Assembly (NCBI GenBank): GCA_013215295.1
Contig: JABSOZ010000003.1
Location: forward strand, 434,001-498,000
Length of the DNA stretch: 64,000 nt
Source of the DNA: Colwellia sp.
GTDB lineage: Bacteria > Pseudomonadota > Gammaproteobacteria > Enterobacterales > Alteromonadaceae
Reading direction: 5' to 3'
Below, in pieces: positions 28,845-38,191 of the stretch (positions within the stretch are counted from its first letter, which is position 1; each line of letters opens with the position of its first letter). The translations under genes were made by a program, and so were the position numbers. The notes beneath the pieces were generated by a model. It did not search any database, was not told the origin of the DNA, and was given only the letters and a program-made list of their open reading frames with translations.

Positions 28845-30050
28845 ATGCGTGTATCTACAGCTCAGTTTTATTTTCAAAGTAGTCAGCAAATCACTAATAA
28901 ATCGTCTGATGTTAATGATCAAATAGGGTATATTTCAAGCGGAAAGCGTATATTAACCGCAAAAGATGATGCTGTAGCTTATGGTACATTGGCAGGCTAT
29001 AAAGAGAGTCTACAGAATATTGAAAAGTACGAACGCAATATCACCCAAGCGGAAAGTCGAAATAGCTTACAAGAAGTTTCGTTTTCAAATGCGGAAGACA
29101 TTCTACAGGAGTTAAAGCAACTATTTGTTCAAGCGAATAACGGCAGTTTGTCGAGTGAAGATTTATACTCTTTATCTGAGTTGGTAGGCAACAGCCAGCA
29201 AGAATTACTTAACATCGCCAACAGTAAAGATGAAACCGGTGGTTATATTTTTTCAGGTTTTCAGATTGATAAAGAACCCTTTACTTTAGCAACCGATAAT
29301 TCAGTTGATTATCAAGGTGACTCGGGTATTAGAGAGCTCCAAATAGCTAAAAATGTGATGGTTGAATTAAATCAACCAGGCGATGCAGCTTTTCAAAATG
29401 TTAATAATGCTATTGGGGATTTTATACCATCCTATATAACAAATACTTCAGGAATTAATGTTGCGAGTGCGGTTATTGCCGATCCAAGTAATTACGATAG
29501 TCTTAGTTTCCCCCCTGAATATACTTTTAGTTTTACGGCACCAAGTGATTTAACCGTTACAGATAGTAATGGTGCTACCGTTTATCCAACGACTACGTAT
29601 ACTGCTGGGCAAACAATTGCCTTTAATGGTGTAGAAGTACAAATAAGCGGCAACCCTTTGCCCGGCGATCAACTGACATTAGGACAAGAAGAAAATATCA
29701 GTGTTTTTGACACCATCAAATCAGCAATTGATTGGATGAATGTGGGGACGACGTCAGCAACGCCTGAGCAACATCAAGTTGATCATGAGGAAATTCTAAA
29801 TCAGCTGAGTAACGCGCTTAGCCATATGACCATCCGTCAAACTGATGCCGGCGTACGCGGCAATCTTATTGATCACCAGAAGACTAGCCACTTAGACACT
29901 GAATTAGTTATGTCCAAAGGGCAGTCAAATCTTGAAGATTTAGATTATGCCAAAGCAATTTCAAAATTTGAACAGTCACAAGTCGCGCTACAAGCGGCTC
30001 AACAAGTTTTTGTGAAAATAAAAGACTTATCTTTATTTAATTATATTTAA
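28845..30050 (+). CDS. flgL: Hook-filament junction protein FlgL (HAP3)
   Basis: 401 residues with the flagellin-like N-terminus (MRVSTAQFYFQSSQQ, ISSGKRILTAKDD) and C-terminus (DYAKAISKFEQSQVALQAAQ). It forms the second junction zone between hook and filament. It begins nine bases after flgK, so the two are co-transcribed. Confidence 0.95.
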   Translation: MRVSTAQFYFQSSQQITNKSSDVNDQIGYISSGKRILTAKDDAVAYGTLAGYKESLQNIEKYERNITQAESRNSLQEVSFSNAEDILQELKQLFVQANNGSLSSEDLYSLSELVGNSQQELLNIANSKDETGGYIFSGFQIDKEPFTLATDNSVDYQGDSGIRELQIAKNVMVELNQPGDAAFQNVNNAIGDFIPSYITNTSGINVASAVIADPSNYDSLSFPPEYTFSFTAPSDLTVTDSNGATVYPTTTYTAGQTIAFNGVEVQISGNPLPGDQLTLGQEENISVFDTIKSAIDWMNVGTTSATPEQHQVDHEEILNQLSNALSHMTIRQTDAGVRGNLIDHQKTSHLDTELVMSKGQSNLEDLDYAKAISKFEQSQVALQAAQQVFVKIKDLSLFNYI

Positions 30051-30060
30051 AAATAACATT

Positions 30061-30076
30061 TGGCACGCAATATGCT
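30061..30076 (+). promoter_or_regulatory. Sigma-54 promoter of the first flagellin
   Basis: TGGCACG-N4-ATGCT, with the -24 half exact and GG to GC spacing correct, about 95 bases before the flagellin start. No sigma-28 element was seen here, unlike the next two flagellin genes. Confidence 0.85.
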
Positions 30077-30169
30077 TTTATATTCATGTGTCAAAAATTA
30101 TACACCGTGGTTCCATAGATATGTTGTTATCAGCAAAGAACCACTACCTAACATTAGGAGATGATAGCA

Positions 30170-30988
30170 ATGGCTTTAGTCGTAAATAGTAATATAGCAT
30201 CGCTGAATTCACAGCGTGCATTGAGTAACTCTACAAATGCTCTGGCAACTAACTTTGAGCGTTTATCTTCAGGTAAACGAATCAACAGTGCCAAAGATGA
30301 TGCAGCAGGTTTACAAATATCTAATCGTTTAACCGCGCAGATTAACGGTTTAAACCAAGCAACACGTAATGCAAATGACGGCATATCTTTATCGCAAACT
30401 GCTGAAGGTGCATTAGACGAGTTTACTAACGCATTACAGCGTATGAGAACACTGTCTGTACAAGCCGCGAATGGTTCAAATAGTGCTGAAGATAGATTAG
30501 CGCTAGATTCTGAGTTTCAAGAGCTTGCAAATGAGTTAACAAGAATTTCAGACCAAGCGAGTTTTGCAGGTGAGAATTTGCTAAACGGTGCATATGTAGG
30601 GAAAGATTTTCAAATTGGCGCTGATGGCGGACAAACGATTCGTTTATCTATCCCACAAGATTTTGCCGCTTCGGCTATTATCAGTTCACCTACTGTGTCT
30701 ACCGCCGCTCAAGCATCAACAGCCATTGGCTTAATTGATACCGCATTAGGTACTGTTAACAGTACACGTGCAGATCTTGGTGCAAAACAAAATCGCTTTA
30801 GTTCCGTAATACGGAGTAATGATAATACTGCGCAAAACCTATCAGCGTCACGTTCACGTGTCATGGATACAGATTATGCCGCAGAAAGTGCTGAATTAGC
30901 AAAAAGTTCAGTATTGCAGCAAGCATCCAGTTCAATGTTAGCGCAAGCGAATCAGCAGCCTCAGATTGCACTGTCGTTATTACAATAA
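30170..30988 (+). CDS. Flagellin 1 (sigma-54 type)
   Basis: 272 residues: conserved D0/D1 start ([40 protein letters not shown]) and C-terminus ([19 protein letters not shown]). The middle is very short, with no D2/D3 outer domains. The start at 30170 is chosen because AGGAG lies nine bases upstream and the protein then begins MALVVNS as in its paralogues; the ATG at 30161 lacks room. It differs from flagellins 2 and 3 at many positions. By analogy with Vibrio FlaA, it may be the filament-founding flagellin. Confidence 0.95.
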   Translation: MALVVNSNIASLNSQRALSNSTNALATNFERLSSGKRINSAKDDAAGLQISNRLTAQINGLNQATRNANDGISLSQTAEGALDEFTNALQRMRTLSVQAANGSNSAEDRLALDSEFQELANELTRISDQASFAGENLLNGAYVGKDFQIGADGGQTIRLSIPQDFAASAIISSPTVSTAAQASTAIGLIDTALGTVNSTRADLGAKQNRFSSVIRSNDNTAQNLSASRSRVMDTDYAAESAELAKSSVLQQASSSMLAQANQQPQIALSLLQ

Positions 30989-31012
30989 CGCTAAAAACTT
31001 ATATAAACGTAC

Positions 31013-31038
31013 AAAAGCCCTAACAGGGCTTTTTTTTT
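31013..31038 (+). terminator. Rho-independent terminator after flagellin 1
   Basis: AAAAGCCC, five-base loop, GGGCTTTT with a run of eight T's; 25 bases after the stop codon. Confidence 0.93.
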
Positions 31039-31226
31039 GGCTGTTAGAAAATTACTTACGGTGAGGTCCTGCCAATTATAGGCAAAACTCTTTGTGTAAT
31101 TCTCATCTTTTTAATAAAAATTTATTAATAAAAAATAATCACTTTGGGAAAGTGTGTAAAAAATACTTCTAATTCAATTGGTTACTTTGTTTTTATGTGG
31201 TTTTGCAATTATATTGTAAAAAAATT
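31039..31226. other. Spacer between flagellins 1 and 2
   Basis: The whole gene-free gap is 30989-31336. It holds the terminator at its start and the sigma-28 promoter near its end. The part between is AT-rich; apart from a small GCC...GGC hairpin near 31070 I see no gene or clear signal in it. Confidence 0.6.
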
Positions 31227-31253
31227 TAAAGTTATTTTAAATGTGTCCGATAA
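31227..31253 (+). promoter_or_regulatory. Sigma-28 promoter of flagellin 2
   Basis: TAAAGTTA, exactly 11 bases, then TCCGATAA. This is one or two bases off the FliA consensus in each half. It lies 84 bases before the start codon. Confidence 0.88.
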
Positions 31254-31336
31254 AGTTTGTAGGAAGCATTGACCAACACGATTAATTGCTTCGTCTTATA
31301 ATCTTTTTGTAGGGTGTCATACCCAGGAGTATTAAA

Positions 31337-32158
31337 ATGGCTTTAGTAGTTAATAGTAATGTTCAATCTTTGAACTCACAACGTCAGTTGTCTAATGCAA
31401 CAAATGATTTAGCGGGTAATTTCGAGCGTTTATCTTCAGGTAAAAGAATCAATAGCGCTAAAGATGATGCTGCTGGCTTACAAATTTCAAGTCGTTTAAC
31501 GTCGCAAATTAATGGTTTGAATCAAGCCTCACGAAATGCAAACGATGGTATATCTCTAGCACAAACTGCAGAAGGGGCATTAGATGAATATACGAATAAC
31601 CTTCAACGTATGAGAACACTAGCGGTTCAATCAGCTAACGGCTCAAACAGTGACGCCGATAGAACAGCACTAAATGCTGAATTCAGTGAATTAGAAACCG
31701 AATTAACGCGTATCTCAGACCAAACAACCTTTGCGGGTGAAAACCTTCTTGATGCTACGTTTACCGGAAAAGATTTTCAAATCGGTGCTAATGGCGGTCA
31801 AACAATTACTTTGTCAATCAGTCAAGATTTTGCTGCTAGTTCGATGTTAGGTTCTACAAATATAACCATTTCTTCTAATACAGGAGCGTCTGCAGCCATA
31901 GCTCAAGTAGATGCAGCTTTAGTTTTAGTGAACACGACTCGTGCTGATTTAGGTGCAAAACAAAATCGTTTTTCATCGGTTATTCGAAGTAATGATAATA
32001 CCGCGCAAAACTTATCAGCTTCACGTTCACGTGTACTTGATACAGACTATGCTGCAGAAAGTGCCGCATTAGCAAAAAGTTCTGTATTACAACAGGCGTC
32101 AAGTTCAATGCTTGCACAAGCAAATCAGCAGCCGCAAATAGCATTATCGTTATTATAA
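31337..32158 (+). CDS. Flagellin 2 (sigma-28 type)
   Basis: 273 residues, with the standard flagellin D0/D1 ends and a short middle. It is nearly identical to flagellin 3; differences cluster at about residues 170-205 plus single changes at residue 9, near 115 and near 122. It ends LSLL, one residue shorter than flagellin 1. A CAGGAG ribosome site precedes the ATG. It should be a main filament subunit made after FlgM export. Confidence 0.95.
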   Translation: MALVVNSNVQSLNSQRQLSNATNDLAGNFERLSSGKRINSAKDDAAGLQISSRLTSQINGLNQASRNANDGISLAQTAEGALDEYTNNLQRMRTLAVQSANGSNSDADRTALNAEFSELETELTRISDQTTFAGENLLDATFTGKDFQIGANGGQTITLSISQDFAASSMLGSTNITISSNTGASAAIAQVDAALVLVNTTRADLGAKQNRFSSVIRSNDNTAQNLSASRSRVLDTDYAAESAALAKSSVLQQASSSMLAQANQQPQIALSLL

Positions 32159-32170
32159 TTTCTGATTACA

Positions 32171-32195
32171 GGCTTTATTCATAGATGAATAAAGC
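32171..32195 (+). terminator. Hairpin after flagellin 2
   Basis: GCTTTATTCA and TGAATAAAGC form a ten-base stem with a four-base loop just after the flagellin 2 stop. It lacks a T run, so it may only slow transcription or protect the mRNA 3' end. Confidence 0.5.
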
Positions 32196-32223
32196 TCATC
32201 GGAAAAATAATTATTAAAATAGC

Positions 32224-32250
32224 TAAAGTAATTATTTTTTCTTCCGATAC
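32224..32250 (+). promoter_or_regulatory. Sigma-28 promoter of flagellin 3
   Basis: TAAAGTAA, 11 bases, TCCGATAC. Same layout as the flagellin 2 promoter, about 60 bases before the start codon. Confidence 0.83.
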
Positions 32251-32310
32251 GGTATTCAAGAGCAATAAATTTATATATTAATAGGGTAATATTTACCCGG
32301 GAGTTTTAAA

Positions 32311-33129
32311 ATGGCTTTAGTAGTTAATAGTAATATTCAATCTTTGAATTCACAACGTCAGTTGTCAAATGCAACTAATGATTTAGCAGGAAATTTCGAG
32401 CGTTTATCTTCAGGTAAAAGAATCAATAGTGCTAAAGATGATGCTGCTGGCTTACAAATATCAAGTCGTTTAACGTCGCAAATTAATGGTTTGAATCAAG
32501 CTTCACGAAATGCAAACGATGGTATTTCATTAGCGCAAACTGCAGAAGGGGCATTAGATGAGTATACTAATAACCTTCAACGCATGAGAACGCTAGCGGT
32601 TCAATCAGCTAACGGCTCAAACAGTGACGCCGACAGAACAGCACTTGATGCAGAGTTTAGTGAATTAGAACTTGAATTAACACGTATCTCAGACCAAACA
32701 ACTTTTGCGGGTGAAAATCTTCTTGATGCTACGTTTACTGGTAAAGATTTTCAAATCGGTGCAAATGGTGGTCAAACGATCACTGTTTCGATTGGACAAG
32801 ACTTTAACGCTTCCGCGATGTTAAGTGGAGCCGCAACAATCTCTTCAAATACCGGAGCATCAACAGCCATCGCTCAAGTAGATGCAGCTTTAGTTTTAGT
32901 GAACACGACTCGTGCTGATTTAGGTGCAAAACAAAATCGTTTTTCATCGGTAATCCGTAGTAATGATAATACTGCACAAAACCTAAGCGCTTCACGTTCA
33001 CGTGTACTTGATACAGATTATGCAGCAGAAAGTGCCGCATTAGCAAAAAGCTCGGTATTACAACAAGCATCGAGTTCAATGCTTGCACAAGCAAACCAGC
33101 AGCCTCAAATAGCATTGTCATTATTATAG
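32311..33129 (+). CDS. Flagellin 3 (sigma-28 type)
   Basis: 272 residues, a tandem duplicate of flagellin 2 with long stretches of identical protein and much identical DNA. The variable block is again the middle (ISQDFAASSMLGSTN in copy 2 versus [15 protein letters not shown] here). It has its own ribosome site (GGGAG) and sigma-28 promoter and is closed by a strong terminator. Confidence 0.95.
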   Translation: MALVVNSNIQSLNSQRQLSNATNDLAGNFERLSSGKRINSAKDDAAGLQISSRLTSQINGLNQASRNANDGISLAQTAEGALDEYTNNLQRMRTLAVQSANGSNSDADRTALDAEFSELELELTRISDQTTFAGENLLDATFTGKDFQIGANGGQTITVSIGQDFNASAMLSGAATISSNTGASTAIAQVDAALVLVNTTRADLGAKQNRFSSVIRSNDNTAQNLSASRSRVLDTDYAAESAALAKSSVLQQASSSMLAQANQQPQIALSLL

Positions 33130-33153
33130 ATGTTGATTTTGTAGCGACAAAAT

Positions 33154-33184
33154 AATGACACTCAAGGTTTGAGTGTCATTTTGG
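33154..33184 (+). terminator. Rho-independent terminator after flagellin 3
   Basis: AATGACACTCAA pairs perfectly with TTGAGTGTCATT around a three-base loop and is followed by TT. The T run is short, but the stem is twelve pairs long. Confidence 0.85.
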
Positions 33185-33215
33185 TTTTAAGTATTAGATG
33201 TTTGGGGGGTGTACG

Positions 33216-33698
33216 ATGTCAATAAATGCTTTTAAAAACAATCAGGTAGTTTCTCTAGATGATTTAACTTCATCAGGTAATGCTTCTAAGCAACAAACAA
33301 ATGCTATTGATAAAGATTTAACAAAAGCGATTGCGTTAGAAAAGATTACTGCAGTTGAAGTCAAAAAATCTGAAGAGTTATCAAAGAAATTAGAAATAAA
33401 TCAAGAGCAATTAAATAAAGATAAATTAGCGCAAGAAGCTGAGTCTTTAGATCAATCGGTTAATGTTTCTGATGCTATGAAAACAATTTCTGAGTTTATT
33501 AACATGCCTGTTCGCACGGTAAACTTTACTCAAGACGATGGTTCTGAAAGAACAGTGATCAAAATTTTTGATTCTGAAAGCAAAGAGTTGATTAAACAGT
33601 TCCCGTCAGAAGAAATACTCTCTATTGCGCAACGTATAATTGATTTGCAACAGGATATAAGTCAAAAAACTGGTATACTTCTTGATGAAAATATCTAA
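33216..33698 (+). CDS. flaG: Flagellar protein FlaG
   Basis: About 160 residues. The C-terminal half carries the FlaG domain (SEFINMPVRTVNFTQDDGSE, KIFDSESKELIKQFPSEEIL). The N-terminal half is low-complexity and helical. FlaG limits filament length in several polar-flagellated bacteria. The start at 33216 follows a G-rich ribosome site; the in-frame ATG at 33198 lies upstream of it. Standard position between flagellin and fliD. Confidence 0.9.
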   Translation: MSINAFKNNQVVSLDDLTSSGNASKQQTNAIDKDLTKAIALEKITAVEVKKSEELSKKLEINQEQLNKDKLAQEAESLDQSVNVSDAMKTISEFINMPVRTVNFTQDDGSERTVIKIFDSESKELIKQFPSEEILSIAQRIIDLQQDISQKTGILLDENI

Positions 33699-33746
33699 TT
33701 AAACCTCTATTTATTTAGAGGTAAATGTATTTGAAGAGGAATAGTT

Positions 33747-35099
33747 ATGAATGTTACACAAGCAGGTATAGGCTCAGGCTTAGACTTAGAATCACTAATT
33801 GAAGCTTTTGTAACAGCAGAATCTGTTCCACAAGAAATACGCTTACAACAAAAAGAAGACCGTATTAATACTGAACTGTCTGGTATTGGTAGCTTTAAGT
33901 CTGCATTATCTACTTTTCAAACTGCAGCCGAAAAGCTTGCATCAGCAGATGACTTCTATGAGCAAACAGTCGATGTAAGTAATGACGATATTTCAGTTAC
34001 CACAAACGGCTTTGCTACTAACGGTTCGTTTTCCATTGAAGTTATTCAACTTGCTGAAGCGACTCGACTCCAAACTGCAGATTTTACTGACTCAGAAACT
34101 GTGGTTGGTGCAGGCTCTTTAACTTTTACTTCAGCAAATGGCGATACTTTTGATGTTGCTATTGATGCTACAGACGACCTTTCAGCTATCCGCGATAAAA
34201 TCAATGAAGAATCTACGAATTTCGGTGTTAATGTCACCTTGGTTAACCATGACGGAGGTACTTTCTTAAGTTATAGTACAAGCGAGACGGGCACAGATAA
34301 TGCGTTAACCGTTACTACAGCTGATACGGATTTGGATACTCTAGCAACAACAACAGAAACTAATGCAGCTCAAAATGGCATCATTGAGATTGACGGTAAT
34401 GTAGTTACTAGTTCATCTAATGAATTTAAAAATAACATTGAAGATGTCACTATTGTTGCTAACCAGGTTACAGCCTCAGGTGCTGCAACCTTAGATATTG
34501 CACAAGATACAAGTGTTGCGTCTACCTTAATCAATGAATTTGTCGCTGGTTATAATGCTATGATCGAAAACCTCATTGGTTTAGGGGCTCCTGTACAAGG
34601 GCGTTTAGCCTTTGATGCTGACGTTAGATCAATGAAAAATCAATTAAGTAATATTGTTACCGACACTGTTTCTTCAATTACAGGAGACTTTAATTCTCTG
34701 GGTAGTATCGGGGTTTTAGTGAATGCAGAGGGAAAATTAGAAATATCTACAGTCGGTATTGGCACCATAGATTCAGGCGCAGATCAACTAAGTGATGCCA
34801 TTACAAATAATCTAGATGAAGTTGGAGCGATTTTTGCTACTAGTGATGGGGTAATCAGTCAAATTACCGAATTAATCGATAGTTATAACGATTCTGACGG
34901 TTCTTTGACACAAAGACAAACGTCACTAAATTTAGATTTGACGGGTATAAGTGAAGACTATGAGACACTAGAAGCAAGATTAAGGGATTACGAAGCAACA
35001 TTACGTAGTCGGTTTTCTTTTCTTGATTCTACGGTAGCAGGGTTTAATGCAACTTCTACTTTTTTAACGTCCGCATTAGCCCCAATAAAGAAAGATTAG
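33747..35099 (+). CDS. fliD: Flagellar filament cap protein FliD (HAP2)
   Basis: 450 residues. N-terminal motif GIGSGLDLESLIEAFVTAES and C-terminal coiled-coil (ISEDYETLEARLRDYEATLRS) match FliD. It caps the filament and helps exported flagellin fold. It follows flaG by 48 bases, with a small hairpin between, and leads into fliS. Confidence 0.95.
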   Translation: MNVTQAGIGSGLDLESLIEAFVTAESVPQEIRLQQKEDRINTELSGIGSFKSALSTFQTAAEKLASADDFYEQTVDVSNDDISVTTNGFATNGSFSIEVIQLAEATRLQTADFTDSETVVGAGSLTFTSANGDTFDVAIDATDDLSAIRDKINEESTNFGVNVTLVNHDGGTFLSYSTSETGTDNALTVTTADTDLDTLATTTETNAAQNGIIEIDGNVVTSSSNEFKNNIEDVTIVANQVTASGAATLDIAQDTSVASTLINEFVAGYNAMIENLIGLGAPVQGRLAFDADVRSMKNQLSNIVTDTVSSITGDFNSLGSIGVLVNAEGKLEISTVGIGTIDSGADQLSDAITNNLDEVGAIFATSDGVISQITELIDSYNDSDGSLTQRQTSLNLDLTGISEDYETLEARLRDYEATLRSRFSFLDSTVAGFNATSTFLTSALAPIKKD

Positions 35100-35134
35100 T
35101 GACTAGCTCTACTTTAAGAACGTAGGAGAAATTT

Positions 35135-35569
35135 ATGAGACAGAATTTAAAAGCATATAAGAAAGTAAATATCGAAAGTACTATATTGAGCTCGGAACCG
35201 CATCAAATTATTCTAATGATGTTTGATGGCGCATTACAGAGTTTAGCGATTGGAAAAGGGGCTATCGAACGCAAAGACTTTGAACTTAAGTCTCAAACGA
35301 TATCTAAATTTATGAATATTGTATCTGCATTAAGAAATTCATTAGATTTTGATGCAGAGCCTGTTGTATCTAAACGTTTTGACGATTTATACATTTATTG
35401 TATTGATGTAATAAATGAAGTGAGTCTTTCAATGGATGCTAGTCGTATAGACGAAATTATTGAGTTACTTAAGCCATTAAGAAATGCATGGTTTGAAATG
35501 CCTGAAGCTTCAAAGCAAGAAGGGCATGATTTACTGAGAGAAAAAAACAAATTAGCTGAAGGTGCTTAA
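35135..35569 (+). CDS. fliS: Flagellin export chaperone FliS
   Basis: 144 residues with the FliS pattern at the N-terminus (LKAYKKVNIESTILSSEPHQ, ILMMFDGALQSLAIGKGAIE). It binds the flagellin C-terminus and prevents early polymerisation. It would serve all three flagellins upstream. AGGAG ribosome site. Confidence 0.94.
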   Translation: MRQNLKAYKKVNIESTILSSEPHQIILMMFDGALQSLAIGKGAIERKDFELKSQTISKFMNIVSALRNSLDFDAEPVVSKRFDDLYIYCIDVINEVSLSMDASRIDEIIELLKPLRNAWFEMPEASKQEGHDLLREKNKLAEGA

Positions 35570-35571
35570 CG

Positions 35572-35904
35572 TTGACAGTTGAGCAGTTATTTAGAACAAT
35601 TAATGAGCTTTCAATTCAGGTTGAAGAATTACTTAAAAGCGAAAATGAAGCCGAGTGTGCGTCGCTGTTGGCTCAGCGTCATGCATTGCTTGAGCAGTTA
35701 GCTGAAAGCGTTGCTAAGTTATCAGAAACTTCCCCTTCTACAGATTTATCATCTCAATACCGTGATTTTTTAAAAAGTATTCAAAAAAGAGATGCTGTGT
35801 CCATTAAATTTGCCCTAAAACAAAGGGACGAAATTTTCGACAAGCGAAAAAAACAAGAAAAAGGCAAAAAAGCAATTAAAGCTTATCAAAAGTCGCTGCT
35901 GTAA
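35572..35904 (+). CDS. FliT-like small helical protein
   Basis: 110 residues, almost wholly helical and charged, with a Lys-rich C-terminus. It starts with TTG two bases after fliS. Its position after fliD-fliS and its size match FliT or Vibrio FlaI, a possible FliD chaperone, but sequence similarity to FliT is too weak to be sure. Confidence 0.65.
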   Translation: MTVEQLFRTINELSIQVEELLKSENEAECASLLAQRHALLEQLAESVAKLSETSPSTDLSSQYRDFLKSIQKRDAVSIKFALKQRDEIFDKRKKQEKGKKAIKAYQKSLL

Positions 35905-35971
35905 ATCCTATTTTCGTTTAAACTCCTAATTGTATTTGAATGTCTAAGAAAATAATAAATAGAAGGTCATA

Positions 35972-36958
35972 ATGCACAATAATAAGGTACTTGTTACGGG
36001 GGCCGATGGTTTTATTGGCTCTCACTTAGTCGAATTACTTGTGGCTAAAGGGTATAAGGTAAAAGCTTTAGCCCAATATAATTCGTTTAATCATTGGGGC
36101 TGGCTCGAAGACATCAGTTGCAAAGAGCAAGTAGAGATTATTTGTGGTGATATCCGAGATCCTCACTTTTGCCGTCATATAACACAAAATGTTGATATCA
36201 TTTTTCATTTGGCCGCACTTATTGCTATTCCTTATTCATATATCGCACCAGAATCTTACGTTTCGACAAATGTAACGGGCACGCTAAATATATGCCAAGC
36301 TGCACTGGATAATAACGTGAGTCGAATTATTCACACGTCAACAAGTGAGGTATATGGCACAGCACAGTACGTGCCTATTGATGAGAAGCACCCATTGCAA
36401 GCTCAATCACCTTACAGCGCCTCTAAAATTGGAGCTGATTCAATGGCAATGAGTTATTTTAATGCCTTTGATTTACCTTTGACTATAGCGCGACCTTTTA
36501 ATACTTATGGTCCGCGGCAGTCAGCTCGAGCAGTCATTCCTACGATAATTAGTCAGATTGCGAACGGTGAAAAGCAGATAAAACTGGGTGATGTTAGCCC
36601 CACTCGCGATTTTAATTATGTAGAAGATACATGTCGCGGGTTTCTTGCTTTAGCAGAACATGAATCATGTGTTGGAGAAACTATAAATATAGGCTCAAAC
36701 TATGAAATAAGTGTCGGTGATACTTTACGGTTAATTAAAGAAATTATGGGAAGTGATGTCGAGTTTATTCTAGATGAACAAAGAATACGCCCTGAAAAGT
36801 CTGAAGTGAATCGTTTATGGTGTGACAATGCTAAAATGAATAAATTAACTAACTTTACCCCTCAACATGATTTGAAAACCGGATTAATTAAAACGATTGA
36901 GTGGTTTGTTAATCCTGAACATTTGAAAAAATATAAACACGATATTTATAACGTATAA
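35972..36958 (+). CDS. legB: NAD-dependent sugar 4,6-dehydratase (LegB-type)
   Basis: 328 residues of the short-chain dehydrogenase fold: nucleotide-binding GADGFIGSHLVE, catalytic YSASK, and the segment YNSFNHWGWLED that marks the LegB group. LegB removes water from a nucleotide-linked GlcNAc to give the 4-keto-6-deoxy sugar, the first step to legionaminic acid. It opens a plus-strand block with neuC, neuB, ptmE and neuA, just after the flagellar filament genes. Confidence 0.88.
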   Translation: MHNNKVLVTGADGFIGSHLVELLVAKGYKVKALAQYNSFNHWGWLEDISCKEQVEIICGDIRDPHFCRHITQNVDIIFHLAALIAIPYSYIAPESYVSTNVTGTLNICQAALDNNVSRIIHTSTSEVYGTAQYVPIDEKHPLQAQSPYSASKIGADSMAMSYFNAFDLPLTIARPFNTYGPRQSARAVIPTIISQIANGEKQIKLGDVSPTRDFNYVEDTCRGFLALAEHESCVGETINIGSNYEISVGDTLRLIKEIMGSDVEFILDEQRIRPEKSEVNRLWCDNAKMNKLTNFTPQHDLKTGLIKTIEWFVNPEHLKKYKHDIYNV

Positions 36959-36981
36959 TCCGGTTCATTATCAAGGGTAGA

Positions 36982-38145
36982 ATGATGAAAAAAATTGCAG
37001 TATTTACCGGCACACGTGCAGAATATGGTTTGCTTTATTGGATATTGAAAGGGCTTCATGAAGCCAATAGTATCGATTTGCAATTGCTTGTTGGTGGCAG
37101 TCATTTAGCTCATGAATTCGGACACACCATAGATAATATTGAAAAAGACGGTTTTCTAGTTACTGAGCGCTTAGATTTTTTACTTTCATCAGACTCACCA
37201 CAAGCCATCAGTAAATCTTTAGCATTAGCGGTAATTGCGGGTGCGGATTGTTTCGCAAGATTAAAGCCTGATTTATTGGTTTTATTAGGAGACAGGTATG
37301 AATGTTTAGCACTTGCACAATGTGCCATGTTAGCCAACATTCCTATCGCTCATATTCATGGTGGAGAAAGGACTGAAGGTGCCGTCGATGATGTTATCAG
37401 ACATGCGATCAGCAAAATGTCTCACCTTCATTTCACAGCAACGAAGACATATCAAGATAGAGTCATTCAATTAGGTGAACACCCCAGTAGAGTATTTGAT
37501 TATGGGGCACCGGGTTTAGATAACATAGATAAGCTCCCATTACTGTCAAAAAAACAATTAGCAGATGCCATTGAATTTCCTCAATTAACACAATTTTTTT
37601 TGGTTACATATCACCCAGTCACATTATCTTCGAATGATGCAAAAATCGCATTAGACAATCTGTTAACCGTTTTAGCTGAACAGACAAAATTTCAAATACT
37701 CATCACATTTCCAAATGCAGATGCTCAAGGGCGTAAACTGATTGATGTGTTGAAAAATTTTGTATCTCAATATTCAGATCGCGTTAAACTATTTGAATCT
37801 ATGGGACAACTCAATTATTTATCTGCAATGAAGCATGCTTCGTTAGTTATTGGTAATTCTTCAAGTGGAATAATTGAAGCACCATCGTTTCAAGTGCCTA
37901 CGATTAACATTGGTGATCGACAAAAAGGACGTGTATCTGCTGATTCAGTCTTTCATTGTGGAGAGTCAATTGAAGATATTGCTAAGTCAATAACAATAGC
38001 GCTTGAACGTAAACTTAAACATGTTGTAAATCCGTATGGAAAAGGAGGAGCTTCAGAAAAAATTATTGAAAAGTTACTTACTGTCAAAATTGATTCATTG
38101 CTTGCAAAATCTTTCTACGACATTGATATTAATGTAAACGACTAA
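36982..38145 (+). CDS. neuC: Hydrolysing nucleotide-sugar 2-epimerase (NeuC/LegG)
   Basis: 387 residues. The N-terminus IAVFTGTRAEYGLLYWIL, the HIHGGERTEGAVDD loop and GNSSSGIIEAP are typical of NeuC/LegG. The enzyme inverts C2 and releases the nucleotide, giving a free ManNAc-type sugar for NeuB. Starts at 36982 and 36985 are both possible; the second is better spaced from AAGGG. Confidence 0.93.
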   Translation: MMKKIAVFTGTRAEYGLLYWILKGLHEANSIDLQLLVGGSHLAHEFGHTIDNIEKDGFLVTERLDFLLSSDSPQAISKSLALAVIAGADCFARLKPDLLVLLGDRYECLALAQCAMLANIPIAHIHGGERTEGAVDDVIRHAISKMSHLHFTATKTYQDRVIQLGEHPSRVFDYGAPGLDNIDKLPLLSKKQLADAIEFPQLTQFFLVTYHPVTLSSNDAKIALDNLLTVLAEQTKFQILITFPNADAQGRKLIDVLKNFVSQYSDRVKLFESMGQLNYLSAMKHASLVIGNSSSGIIEAPSFQVPTINIGDRQKGRVSADSVFHCGESIEDIAKSITIALERKLKHVVNPYGKGGASEKIIEKLLTVKIDSLLAKSFYDIDINVND

Positions 38146-38191
38146 AATCCATTGTAATCAAAATTAATAATAAATTGTGGTAAGGACATAT

